A stretch of 48,131 nt of DNA. Origin: Chitinimonas sp. BJB300. GTDB lineage: Bacteria; Pseudomonadota; Gammaproteobacteria; Burkholderiales; Chitinimonadaceae. The notes beneath the pieces were generated by a model, which saw nothing but the letters and a program-made list of their open reading frames with translations, was not told where the DNA came from and did no database searches. The stretch is taken from contig NZ_PDZH01000019.1 in NCBI RefSeq assembly GCF_002735695.1, forward strand, positions 1 through 48,131, written 5' to 3'. Positions 1 through 7,972 of this stretch are shown piece after piece; the stretch's first letter is position 1; the number at the start of each line of letters is the position of its first letter. Position numbers and translations under genes: made by a program.

Positions 1-115
1 TCACCTGGTCGTGGCTCACTGCACCACCTACCATCGCCGACAAGCCCGTTGCTGTCGCCGCGCCAAACGTGCTCAGCAAATAGTCGGTGTACAAATCGAG
101 TTCTTTGTTCTTCAT
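1..115 (-). CDS. IS transposase, N-terminal fragment (IS4/IS701-like)
   Basis: The first 38 codons of a transposase run off the left edge. The start ATG is at 113-115, and the peptide begins MKNKELDLYTDYLLSTFG and continues with a TGLS...SHDQV stretch. This N-terminus is familiar from DDE transposases of the IS4/IS701 type that begin with a short helical region before the RNase H-like core; the family name is from memory of such proteins, not from a search. The start lies 20 bases inside the terminal repeat, a normal distance. The catalytic residues are outside the window. Confidence 0.65.
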   Translation of the reverse strand, partial: MKNKELDLYTDYLLSTFGAATATGLSAMVGGAVSHDQV

Positions 116-155
116 GGCGACAGGTTAGCGTATGCACTGCGTAACATCAGTTATT
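1..155 (-). mobile_element. 5' end of an insertion sequence, cut by the window edge
   Basis: The window starts inside an IS element whose transposase reads leftward. Its outer end is placed at base 155 because the 20 bases 136-155, read on the minus strand as AATAACTGATGTTACGCAGT, recur exactly at 48003-48022 at the other window edge. After this repeat the two sequences differ, as expected for the two ends of one IS. The host side of the junction is the 3' flank of the aminotransferase gene, about 85 bases away. The target duplication cannot be read because the partner end of this copy is outside the window. Confidence 0.7.
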
Positions 156-241
156 AATTATTTTTGGCATTGCGCTTAAAGACGGGCCCATCAGCGGACA
201 GAAAGCACGGCGATAAATTGTGCCTCCGTCCAATACCTAGA

Positions 242-1675
242 TCAAACCATGCCCAGATCTCGCGCTGTCAGGTCAATACAACGTGCCGCCTTCTCGACCA
301 ACTCATCGATTTCGGTCTTGTTGATCACCAAGGGCGGGCTCAACAACATACGGTCGCCAGTGGCGCGCATGATGAGATTGTTCTTAAAGCAATAATCCCG
401 GCACTTCAAGCCAATGTCACCACCGTTGGCAAACCGCTTACGGCTGGCTTTGTCTTCAGTCAGCTGCATACCGGCCACCAGACCTGTACCTGCAATCTCA
501 CCTACCAGTGGCGAGCCCGCCAACGCGTCGCGCAAGGACTTCTGGAAATAAGGCCCGGTGTCATTCTTGACCTGGTCGATCATCCCGCCTTCACGCAGGA
601 TTTTGATATTGGCGACCGCAACGGCCGCAGCAACCGGGTGGCCCGAGTAGGTCAAGCCATGGTTGAAATCGCCCCCGGCAATCAACGCTTCCGCCACCTT
701 TCTGCGAATCGCCACGACACCCATAGGTACATAGCCACTGGTCAACCCCTTGGCCAGGGTCATCGTGTCCGGCTCAAAACCGAAGTGCTGATGGGCAAAC
801 CATTCACCGGTACGGCCAAAGCCGCCAATCACCTCGTCGGCACACAAGAGCACATCGTACTGACGGCAAATACGTTGGATTTCCGGCCAGTAGCTTTCTG
901 GTGGGAATATCACCCCACCCGCACCCTGGAAGGGCTCGCCGATAAAGGCCGCGACGTTTTCCGCACCCAGTTCCAGAATCTTGGCTTCCAGCTCGCGCGC
1001 GCATTTGAGGCCAAACTCGGCTGGTGTAAGGTCGCCACCCTCACCAAACCAATACGGTTGGTTGATGTGGACGATATTTGGCACCTGCGAAGGCATCTGC
1101 TCATGCATATAGTCCATGCCACCCAGCGAAGCGCCGGCAATGGTGGAGCCGTGATAGCCGTTCTTACGCGAAACGATGTAGCGCTTTTGGGGCTGCCCTA
1201 CCGCTGCCCAGTATTGATGCACCACGCGCAAGACCGTGTCATTGCCTTCGGAGCCGGAATTGCAATAGAAGAAGTGCTCAAAGCCAGCCGGTGTCACTTC
1301 ACTCAGCAACTTCGACAACTCGATCACAGGTGGGTGGGTCGTCTTGAAAAAGGTGTTGTAGAACGGCAATTCCAACATCTGCTTGTACGCCACCTCGGCG
1401 ATTTCGCGGCGGCCATAGCCGATGTTGACGCACCATAAGCCTGCCATGCCGTCGATGATCTTGTTGCCGTCCGAATCCCACAGGTACACACCTTCAGCCT
1501 TGGTGATCACCCGGCTGCCTTGTTTGTTCAGCGCACCCATATCACTGAATGGATGCAGATGGTGGGCGGCATCCAGCTGTTGGTATTCCTTCGTGCTACG
1601 CGCAGCAAACACGCTACCACCAGCCTTGTGCGCCTCCACGTAAATAGCGGGGCGATTGTCAAACACATTGCTCAT
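242..1675 (-). CDS. spuC: Class III aminotransferase, putrescine/polyamine:pyruvate type (SpuC-like)
   Basis: A 477-residue PLP-dependent class III (omega) aminotransferase. The cofactor-binding lysine is K309 in the motif TLAKGLTSGYVPMG. The acidic PLP-contact motif LLCADEVIGGFGRTG lies near residues 276-290 and a SGSEGNDT phosphate-binding stretch near 140-147. Length and start (MSNVFDNRP) fit SpuC-type putrescine:pyruvate aminotransferases. It is the last gene of a minus-strand set after puuA, puuD and ald, 69 bases downstream of puuA. The likely role is to transaminate putrescine, or gamma-glutamylputrescine, to the aldehyde with pyruvate as acceptor. Substrate choice is inferred from neighbours; related enzymes also use beta-alanine or other amines. 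Confidence 0.85.
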   Translation of the reverse strand: MSNVFDNRPAIYVEAHKAGGSVFAARSTKEYQQLDAAHHLHPFSDMGALNKQGSRVITKAEGVYLWDSDGNKIIDGMAGLWCVNIGYGRREIAEVAYKQMLELPFYNTFFKTTHPPVIELSKLLSEVTPAGFEHFFYCNSGSEGNDTVLRVVHQYWAAVGQPQKRYIVSRKNGYHGSTIAGASLGGMDYMHEQMPSQVPNIVHINQPYWFGEGGDLTPAEFGLKCARELEAKILELGAENVAAFIGEPFQGAGGVIFPPESYWPEIQRICRQYDVLLCADEVIGGFGRTGEWFAHQHFGFEPDTMTLAKGLTSGYVPMGVVAIRRKVAEALIAGGDFNHGLTYSGHPVAAAVAVANIKILREGGMIDQVKNDTGPYFQKSLRDALAGSPLVGEIAGTGLVAGMQLTEDKASRKRFANGGDIGLKCRDYCFKNNLIMRATGDRMLLSPPLVINKTEIDELVEKAARCIDLTARDLGMV

Positions 1676-1744
1676 GAGATTCTCCGTACCAGCTGATTGT
1701 GACAGCGAGGGATGACTGAAAAGGGATAGGTAGCAGGGCGCGCT

Positions 1745-3073
1745 TTATACATTAAGCAGCAGGTGACTGCGTTCCCATGAACTAATCACGCGGAAGAAAG
1801 TGTCGTACTCCTTCTCCTTCACCGCGCAGAAAGCATGGACAAAGTCAGCACCGAATACGTCGGCAATGTCCGCCGAATCGCGCATGGCTTCAATGGCGTC
1901 TTCCAGATGGCGTGGCAAATCGTAATCCAGGTCATATCCGCTGGTGCTCATCGGCGCGGTGGGCTTGAGCCCTTTGATCATGCCCAGATAACCGCAGGCC
2001 AGGGTTGCCGCCATGGCGAGGTAAGGGTTCACATCCACGCCCGGTACGCGGTTTTCCACCCGACGTGCCTCCGGCCCGGAGTTCGGTATGCGGATACCCA
2101 CCGTACGATTGTCGTAACCCCATTGCAGATTAATCGGCGCCGCCGTGAAGCGCGACAACCGACGATAGCTGTTCACAAACGGGGCCATGATCGGCATCAC
2201 GGCCGGCATATAGCGCTGCAAGCCCGCGATGTAGCTGAGAAATAGGTCGGATGGGCCGCCATCTGCATTCGAGAAGACATTCTCGCCCTGCATGTCCACA
2301 ACGCTCTGGTGAATATGCATGGCGCTGCCTGGCTCTTCCTGCATGGGTTTGGCCATGAAGGTAGCGTAGATATTGTGTCGCAGCGCCGTCTCGCGCACCA
2401 CGCGCTTGAAAAGGAAAACCCGGTCGGCCAGGTCGAGCGCATCACCATGGACGAAATTGATCTCCATCTGGCCCGCGCCGACTTCATGGATCAGCGTGTC
2501 AACATCCAGCCGCATGACATCGCTGTACTCGTATACATCTTCGAAATACGGGTCGAATTCATTCACCGCATCGATGCTATAGCTCATTCGGCCTGTTTCA
2601 GCCCGGCCAGTACGGCCGATGGGCGGCTTGAGCGGAATGTCGGGGTCGATGTTGCGCTCGACCAGATAGAACTCCAGCTCGGGTGCCACAACGGGCTTCC
2701 AACCACGCGCTTCAAACAGCTTAAGGACCTTACGCAATACATAGCGCGGCGAAATTTCCACCGGGCTGCCGTCGAAATTCACGCAGTCATGAATCACCAA
2801 GGCAGTGGGGTCTGGCGCCCATGGCACCATGCGCACGGTATTGAGGTCCGGCACGCAGATAATGTCCGGGTCGGTCGGGCCGGTGATATTGTCATCATCG
2901 GGCCAGTCGCCGGTGACGGTCTGGATCAGTACCGCCTTGGGCAGGCGCATGTTGGCGGAGTTGAATTGGCTCTTGGGCAGGATCTTGCCACGCGCCACGC
3001 CGGTCATATCAGGAACGACGCACTCAACTTCGGTAATACCATTCTCACGGAAAAAGTCTTGGAACTGATTCAT
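1745..3073 (-). CDS. puuA: Gamma-glutamylputrescine synthetase (glutamine synthetase family)
   Basis: A 442-residue member of the glutamine synthetase superfamily. It has the beta-grasp N-terminal domain (VVPDMTGVARGKILP near residues 19-33) and the catalytic barrel with KPMQEEPGSAMHIHQS and the substrate-binding NSYRRL...APINLQWGYDNRTVGIRIP segment. The GARGK-type N-terminus and association with puuD, an aminotransferase and a PuuR-like regulator distinguish it from GlnA. The expected reaction is ATP-dependent ligation of glutamate to putrescine in the cytoplasm, the first step of the gamma-glutamylated putrescine pathway. A short stem (3081-3099) lies directly before its start and could affect initiation. 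Acting on another amine or polyamine is possible. Confidence 0.87.
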   Translation of the reverse strand: MNQFQDFFRENGITEVECVVPDMTGVARGKILPKSQFNSANMRLPKAVLIQTVTGDWPDDDNITGPTDPDIICVPDLNTVRMVPWAPDPTALVIHDCVNFDGSPVEISPRYVLRKVLKLFEARGWKPVVAPELEFYLVERNIDPDIPLKPPIGRTGRAETGRMSYSIDAVNEFDPYFEDVYEYSDVMRLDVDTLIHEVGAGQMEINFVHGDALDLADRVFLFKRVVRETALRHNIYATFMAKPMQEEPGSAMHIHQSVVDMQGENVFSNADGGPSDLFLSYIAGLQRYMPAVMPIMAPFVNSYRRLSRFTAAPINLQWGYDNRTVGIRIPNSGPEARRVENRVPGVDVNPYLAMAATLACGYLGMIKGLKPTAPMSTSGYDLDYDLPRHLEDAIEAMRDSADIADVFGADFVHAFCAVKEKEYDTFFRVISSWERSHLLLNV

Positions 3074-3123
3074 GCTGTTTTTCGCCGCAATGCGGCGAAC
3101 CTCCGGTTGTGAACGAACACAGC

Positions 3124-3171
3124 AAGGTGGGAAAGCGCGGCGAGGCGGATTCCTCGTCGCTTTCCGACCTT
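3124..3171 (-). repeat. Long imperfect hairpin between puuD and puuA
   Basis: The arms CAAGGT-GGAAAGCG-GCGAGG and CCTCG-CGCTTTCC-ACCTTG pair with small bulges around a six-base loop, in the gap between puuD (ends 3187) and puuA (starts 3073). On the transcribed strand there is no T-run after it, so it looks more like an intercistronic stability or attenuation hairpin than a classical terminator. Confidence 0.55.
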
Positions 3172-3186
3172 GGGTTAGTCGCTAGA

Positions 3187-3939
3187 CTAACGGCTCGCTT
3201 GATACCGCCGGCAATCGTCACCAAAGGCCTTGAACAGGCTTTCAGAAAGTGGATTGCTGGCATATTGCCACTCGGGGTGCCATTGCACCGCAAGCGCAAA
3301 GGCTTTGGCGTCTTGCACAGAAAACGCTTCAACCAAGCCATCCGGCGCAATCGCCTCGGCTATGAGGCCCGCGCCCAGGCGTTCAACGCCCTGGTTATGG
3401 ATGGAGTTGACTTGATACATCTGCAATCCACTGGTGCGTTGAATCAAGCCACCTTGGGTGAATTGCACAAGGTGCGCCGGCCCATACTGGACGTCCAGGC
3501 TGGCATCGCTGTCTTCACGGTGATCAATCATGCCCGGTGTTTCATGCACTTTTTGCAGCAGCGAACCGCCAAACACCACATTCATTTCCTGAAAGCCACG
3601 GCAAATCGCGAACACCGGCATGCCCCGGGCTACGGCGGCTTTCATCAACGGCATGGCGGTCTGGTCGCGCGCTGCATCCAGTTGCTGCCCTTCAGGCAAA
3701 GTGGGGCCGTTGTAATGCTTGGGGTCCACCATCGATACACTGCCCGTAAACAGCAGGCCATCGACGCAATCCAGTATCGCATCAGCTTCCTGCAAGTCCC
3801 CCAGCGCCGGCACCAGCATCACCAGACAATCCGCTCCCCCGATCACGGCAGTAATGTATTTCTCGCCCACACAATGGAAGGGATGCAGACCCAACTGCTT
3901 ACGATCCGCCACCAGGGCGACCAGCGGTTTGCGTTTCAT
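3187..3939 (-). CDS. puuD: Gamma-glutamyl-GABA hydrolase
   Basis: A 250-residue class I glutamine amidotransferase-like hydrolase. The nucleophile is C113 in FAICRGFQE, and the rest of the triad is H221 and E223 in AVQWHPEW, nearly the same positions as in the E. coli enzyme. It should split gamma-glutamyl-GABA to glutamate and GABA in the cytoplasm, the last step of the pathway started by PuuA. The start is placed at the ATG at 3937-3939 (MKRKPLVALVADR), preceded by GATGAGAG; the longer frame adds 18 residues without homology. It lies between ald and puuA on the same strand. Confidence 0.9.
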   Translation of the reverse strand: MKRKPLVALVADRKQLGLHPFHCVGEKYITAVIGGADCLVMLVPALGDLQEADAILDCVDGLLFTGSVSMVDPKHYNGPTLPEGQQLDAARDQTAMPLMKAAVARGMPVFAICRGFQEMNVVFGGSLLQKVHETPGMIDHREDSDASLDVQYGPAHLVQFTQGGLIQRTSGLQMYQVNSIHNQGVERLGAGLIAEAIAPDGLVEAFSVQDAKAFALAVQWHPEWQYASNPLSESLFKAFGDDCRRYQASR

Positions 3940-4010
3940 GCTCTCATCACCTTGTTCAGCACGCCCTCGGTCTTCAGCACCAAGCGCGTGCACTGCTTCA
4001 GTTGATCAAA

Positions 4011-5126
4011 TTAGCCCAGCAAGGCCTCTGCCGGCACATAGGCATAGCCGAGATCATTGGCTACGGCCTCGTAAGTGATCTTGCCATTGCAGACATTCAA
4101 ACCATTCTTCAAATGTACATCGTCCTTCATCGCCTGCTGCCAGCCCTTGTTGGCAATCGCCACCGCGTGCACCAGCGTGGCATTGGTCAGGGCGATGGTA
4201 GAAGTACGAGCCACACCGCCGGGCATATTGGCAACGCAGTAATGCGTCACGCCGTCCACCACGTAGGTGGGTTCCTGATGAGTCGTCGCACGCGAGGTTT
4301 CGAAGCAGCCGCCCTGGTCAATCGCCACGTCCACCAGCACAGAGCCTGGCTTCATCAACTTCAGCATGGCTTTGCTGACCAGCTTCGGTGCTGCCGCGCC
4401 GGGAATCAGCACCGCGCCAATCACCGCATCGGCCTGCTTGAGTTCGCTCTCAATGGCATCCTGTGTGGAATAAAGGGTCTTGATCCGCCCGCCAAAGGTC
4501 TCATCAATTTCCTTGAGGCGCGGTAAAGACCGGTCCAACAGCGTGACATCGGCTCCAAAACCCGCCGCCATACGCGCGGCATGGGTGCCGACAACGCCAC
4601 CGCCAATCACGGTGACGTGGCCGGGCGACACGCCCGGTACACCACCCAACAGCACGCCGGAACCACCTGCTGATTTTTCCAGACAACGCGCAGCCGCCTG
4701 AATCGCCATCCGCCCTGCTACTTCCGACATGGGCGCCAGAAGGGGCAATCCACCACGACCATCCGTCACGGTTTCATAGGCAATCGCGACACAGCCGCTC
4801 TTTACCAAGGCAGCGGTTTGTTCAGGATCCGGCGCGAGATGCAGGTAGGTATACAGGATCTGGCCGGCACGCAGCATGGCGCACTCCACCGGCTGGGGCT
4901 CCTTGACCTTGATGATCATGTCCGCGCGTTTGAAGATTTCTTCCGCTGCCGCCACGATTTGCGCCCCGGCGGCAACATACTGCTCGTCCGGGAAGCCGAT
5001 CGCCGTACCGGCATTGGCCTGCACCAGGATATCGTGGCCGTTACGCTTGAGTTCCTTGACGCCGGCGGGTGTCAGGCCCACTCGGTATTCATGGTTCTTA
5101 ATTTCCTTGGGTACGCCGATCAGCAT
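4011..5126 (-). CDS. ald: Alanine dehydrogenase
   Basis: A 371-residue NAD-dependent L-alanine dehydrogenase, the normal family length. The N-terminus [20 protein letters not shown] is diagnostic. The substrate-site K75 (KVKEPQ) and catalytic H96 (YLHLAPD) are at the family positions, and the nucleotide-binding [12 protein letters not shown] sits near residues 170-181. The start is the ATG at 5124-5126, preceded by GGAGAC at normal spacing; the longer frame is rejected. It catalyses reversible deamination of alanine to pyruvate, ammonia and NADH. First in the minus-strand set with puuD, puuA and spuC, it would regenerate pyruvate from the alanine made by a pyruvate-dependent polyamine aminotransferase. 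Confidence 0.93.
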   Translation of the reverse strand: MLIGVPKEIKNHEYRVGLTPAGVKELKRNGHDILVQANAGTAIGFPDEQYVAAGAQIVAAAEEIFKRADMIIKVKEPQPVECAMLRAGQILYTYLHLAPDPEQTAALVKSGCVAIAYETVTDGRGGLPLLAPMSEVAGRMAIQAAARCLEKSAGGSGVLLGGVPGVSPGHVTVIGGGVVGTHAARMAAGFGADVTLLDRSLPRLKEIDETFGGRIKTLYSTQDAIESELKQADAVIGAVLIPGAAAPKLVSKAMLKLMKPGSVLVDVAIDQGGCFETSRATTHQEPTYVVDGVTHYCVANMPGGVARTSTIALTNATLVHAVAIANKGWQQAMKDDVHLKNGLNVCNGKITYEAVANDLGYAYVPAEALLG

Positions 5127-5206
5127 GCTGTTGTCTCCGTTATATATATTTGATTGCTTGTGGCGCTGGATAGGGCTTGCGACACCATTCATTTCCGCAC
5201 TTACGC

Positions 5207-5249
5207 GTCAAACATTCTCAACGCGCCGTCGCAGTACAATGTCAAACAT
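5207..5249. promoter_or_regulatory. Direct repeats between ald and puuR-like gene, candidate operator
   Basis: The nine bases GTCAAACAT occur at 5207-5215 and 5241-5249, and a weaker copy (CTCAAACAC) follows near 5264. They lie in the divergent region shared by ald and the PuuR-like regulator, on the ald side. This suggests a repeated site for a dimeric regulator, perhaps the PuuR-like protein itself. The assignment rests only on position and repetition. Confidence 0.35.
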
Positions 5250-5338
5250 ATTAAACACCAGCCCTCAAACACCACACAAGCAAGTTCGGTTGTGCGCCGC
5301 AATAAGCCTAATATCAATGACTTCGTGCTATATCATGC

Positions 5339-5365
5339 TTGTTAGAGAATATATGGCCGTATAAT
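5339..5365 (+). promoter_or_regulatory. Probable sigma-70 promoter of the puuR-like gene
   Basis: A perfect -10 box TATAAT (5360-5365) is preceded by TTGTTA (5339-5344) at a short 15-base spacing. Transcription would start near 5372, giving a leader of about 57 bases with AAGGAA just before the ATG at 5429. Confidence 0.45.
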
Positions 5366-5428
5366 TTCCCCTTACAGGGTGTTCACAATTTTGGACACTT
5401 TCGATAGGTACCCAGCAAGGAAAAGACC

Positions 5429-5998
5429 ATGACACGGGAAGTCAGCACCCGGCTCAAACTGGTTCGTGAAAAGCACGCGCTGTCGCAACGCGAACTGGCC
5501 AAGCGTGCCGGGGTGACGAACAGCACCATCTCGCTGATTGAGCAGAATCGGGTAAGTCCGTCGATCTCTTCCTTGAAAAAGGTACTGGATGGCGTGCCAA
5601 TGAGCCTGGCAGAGTTCTTTACATTTGACATAGAAGAACCCGCCCGCCCATCACCGTTCTTCGAACGTGAACAGATGCCAGATATTGGTGGCGAAGGCGT
5701 CAGCCTGTTCTTGTTGGGCCATGGAGTGCACAATCGTCACATCACCATGCTGCACGAAGTCTATGAACCAGGTTCGGATACCGGAGCCGAAATGCTAAGC
5801 CATGCAGGCCAGGAAGTCGGCATGGTGATTCGGGGTGAAATCGAGCTGACGGTTGCCGAGCAAACCCGTGTACTGGTTTCCGGCGAGGGTTATTACTTTG
5901 ACTCGACATTGCCGCACCGATTCCGCAACCTGGGCCAACAACAGGCCGAGATCATCAGTGCCAGCTTGGTCAGCCCCAACGCAGCGCCTATTTTTTAG
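5429..5998 (+). CDS. puuR: XRE-cupin transcriptional regulator, PuuR-like
   Basis: A 189-residue regulator with an N-terminal XRE helix-turn-helix (about residues 8-60; LSQRELAKRAGVTNSTISLIE) and a C-terminal cupin_2 domain (about 110-180; GSDTGAEMLSHAGQEVG then GEGYYFDSTLPHRF). PuuR of E. coli has this architecture and length and represses putrescine-use genes until putrescine binds. The gene is divergent from ald-puuD-puuA-spuC and precedes the aldehyde dehydrogenase in the same direction, so it very likely controls both arms. AAGGAA is placed well before the ATG. Ligand and operator are inferred from context. Confidence 0.85.
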   Translation: MTREVSTRLKLVREKHALSQRELAKRAGVTNSTISLIEQNRVSPSISSLKKVLDGVPMSLAEFFTFDIEEPARPSPFFEREQMPDIGGEGVSLFLLGHGVHNRHITMLHEVYEPGSDTGAEMLSHAGQEVGMVIRGEIELTVAEQTRVLVSGEGYYFDSTLPHRFRNLGQQQAEIISASLVSPNAAPIF

Positions 5999-6100
5999 GT
6001 TTAGATGAAATAAAGTTTACTGATAACCACTAGAGCCAAAAGGCCCATACGCCTATTTCGCCCCCGCCCCACCATAACAAACGCTTTGGAGAGCGCACTC

Positions 6101-7516
6101 ATGCAACGCTTCGACAAATTATTTATCAATGGCGAATGGGTCGCCCCACACGGCAGTGGCTACACCACCGTGTTCAACCCCGCCACGGAGGAAGGTTTCG
6201 CCCAGGTCTGCAATGCGGATCTGGATGACGTCAACGCAGCCTTCGCCGCTGCTCGCGCCGCTTTTCCAAGGTGGTCCGCCACCAGCGCCGCAGAGCGCGC
6301 CGATTGGATACGCAAGCTGCATGTTGCATTGGAGAAACGTAAGGAAGACTTGGCGCAGGCGATTACCCAATCGATGGGTTGTCCGCTCGAAATCGCCAAG
6401 ATCATCCAGGTAAACTGCGTGAAAGCCCTCGAAAAATTCGCGGGGCGCGCCTATGAGATGGAAGTCGAGAAACGGGTAAACAATTCCCTCGTGGTACGCG
6501 AAGCCGTGGGCGTATGCGCATTCATCACGCCGTGGAACTACCCCCTGTACCAATTGATCGGCAAGGTTGCCCCTGCCTTGGCCACCGGTTGCACCATGGT
6601 CATCAAACCTTCCTCCATTACCCCATTGCAAGACATCATCTTTGCCGAGGTCGTCGCCGACATCGGCTTACCCAAGGGGGTATTCAACCTTATTACCGGC
6701 AAGGGGGGCGTACTGGGCGATGCGATGGTCACGCATCCTGAAGTGGACATGGTCTCCTTCACGGGCTCCACCGCCACCGGCAAACGTATCCAGACATTGG
6801 CGGCAGATAGCGTCAAACGTGTGTGCCTGGAATTAGGTGGCAAATCACCCTTCATCATTACTGAAAACGCACCGTTGGAGCAGGCTGTCAGCTTTGGCGT
6901 CAAGGATGTGATGATCAATACCGGCCAAACCTGCATCGCCCTGACGCGTATGTTGGTGCCTGCCAGCAAATATGAAGAAGCCACGCAAATTGCCAAGCAG
7001 GTGGCGGAAAGCCTCAAGGTGGGCGACCCGTTCGACAAGGACACCTATGTCGGCCCTATGAGTTCGATGAGTCAGCGCGAAACCGTGCTCAAGTACATTC
7101 AACAAGGGCTGGATGAAGGCGCCAAGCTGGTTACTGGTGGCCTTGAGCGCCCTACGGGCCTGAACCACGGCGCTTATGTAAAGCCGACCATCTTCCGCGA
7201 TGTGCATAACAAGATGACGATTGCCCAGGAAGAAATTTTCGGCCCAGTGATTTGCATGATTCCATATAACAGCCTTGACGAAGCCATCGCCATCGCCAAC
7301 GACAGCATCTACGGACTATCGAGCGGGGTTTGGGCAGGCACCCAAGAAGAAGCCATCCGCATCGCCCGCCAGATTCGCGCTGGCGGCTGCTACGTGAATG
7401 GAGGCGACTTCAATTACGATGCACCATTGGGCGGTTACAAGCAGTCTGGCAACGGCCGCGAGTGGGGTGAGTTTGGTATCCATGAGTTTTACGAGATCAA
7501 GTCGATGCAGTTGTAA
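6101..7516 (+). CDS. NAD(P)-dependent aldehyde dehydrogenase, probable PuuC role
   Basis: A 471-residue ALDH-superfamily enzyme of normal length. The active-site residues are all visible: N146 (ITPWNYP), general base E244 (LELGGKSP) and nucleophile C278 (NTGQTCIA). The start is the ATG at 6101, preceded by GGAGAG; five extra upstream residues in the longer frame are rejected. Next to puuA, puuD and spuC it probably oxidises gamma-glutamyl-gamma-aminobutyraldehyde or 4-aminobutanal to the acid, but family members act on many aldehydes and the sequence alone does not settle the substrate. The TAA stop (7514-7516) is also the left target-duplication base triplet of a MITE. Confidence 0.85.
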   Translation: MQRFDKLFINGEWVAPHGSGYTTVFNPATEEGFAQVCNADLDDVNAAFAAARAAFPRWSATSAAERADWIRKLHVALEKRKEDLAQAITQSMGCPLEIAKIIQVNCVKALEKFAGRAYEMEVEKRVNNSLVVREAVGVCAFITPWNYPLYQLIGKVAPALATGCTMVIKPSSITPLQDIIFAEVVADIGLPKGVFNLITGKGGVLGDAMVTHPEVDMVSFTGSTATGKRIQTLAADSVKRVCLELGGKSPFIITENAPLEQAVSFGVKDVMINTGQTCIALTRMLVPASKYEEATQIAKQVAESLKVGDPFDKDTYVGPMSSMSQRETVLKYIQQGLDEGAKLVTGGLERPTGLNHGAYVKPTIFRDVHNKMTIAQEEIFGPVICMIPYNSLDEAIAIANDSIYGLSSGVWAGTQEEAIRIARQIRAGGCYVNGGDFNYDAPLGGYKQSGNGREWGEFGIHEFYEIKSMQL

Positions 7517-7656
7517 GAATCCGCCTAAAGTATCGCGAGCTAGACAAGAAAAGGCGAAAACAGCCGAGGAAGCGGCGTTTACAAGTGGTAAACGCGCATT
7601 CTGAGGGCATTTTCAACGCCGCATTGCTGACGCACAGCAGACTTTTAGACAGGTTC
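7517..7656 (+). mobile_element. MITE family A, copy 1 (140 bp), degraded left end
   Basis: Non-coding 140-bp element nearly identical in layout to copies at 27243-27382 and 38737-38876. The right end reads inward GAACCTGTCTAAAAGTCT; the left end has decayed to GAATCCGCCTAAAGTAT. The flanks TAA (7514-7516) and TGA (7657-7659) look like a mutated 3-bp target duplication. The left TAA is the stop codon of the aldehyde dehydrogenase gene, so the insertion entered the stop codon and kept it. The element carries no open frame and must have been moved by a transposase encoded elsewhere. Confidence 0.8.
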
Positions 7657-7659
7657 TGA

Positions 7660-7972
7660 AGCTTCTTTCGCGTTTCTCACTCGACATGGGCAGGCCATAC
7701 CGGTCTGCCCTTTTTGCATGTTTCCGACACCCTATGCAGCAGGCACAACGATAGCTGAGTGTAATGGCATCACCCTCTAGCAAGACCGCGCAACAGTGTT
7801 TACAGTCGCGACGCGTCGGCAGTGCCAAAGCAGACTTCCAATTCCAGGGAACAAATCATTCTGCTCTCCATCACAACGCGGTAATCATTCAACTTTATAT
7901 ATTCTTTCCCGTATTTCGGAACTTCCCTTGACCACTAGTTCGATCTCCCTGGGCCAACATCTGCCCGCTACT
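7660..7972. other. Non-coding spacer before the proline-rich protein
   Basis: About 310 bases between the MITE and the next convincing start codon. Frames through it carry no recognisable protein features. The frame of the downstream gene is open from a GTG at 7796 and a TTG at 7928 (with CGGAA before it), so the true start of that gene could lie a little further upstream. No clear promoter was seen. Confidence 0.4.

Noticed and set aside
164-1438. 424-codon plus-strand open frame opposite the aminotransferase
   Set aside because: Exact antisense shadow of a well-supported SpuC-like gene; its translation lacks protein-like motifs and results from high-GC third positions.
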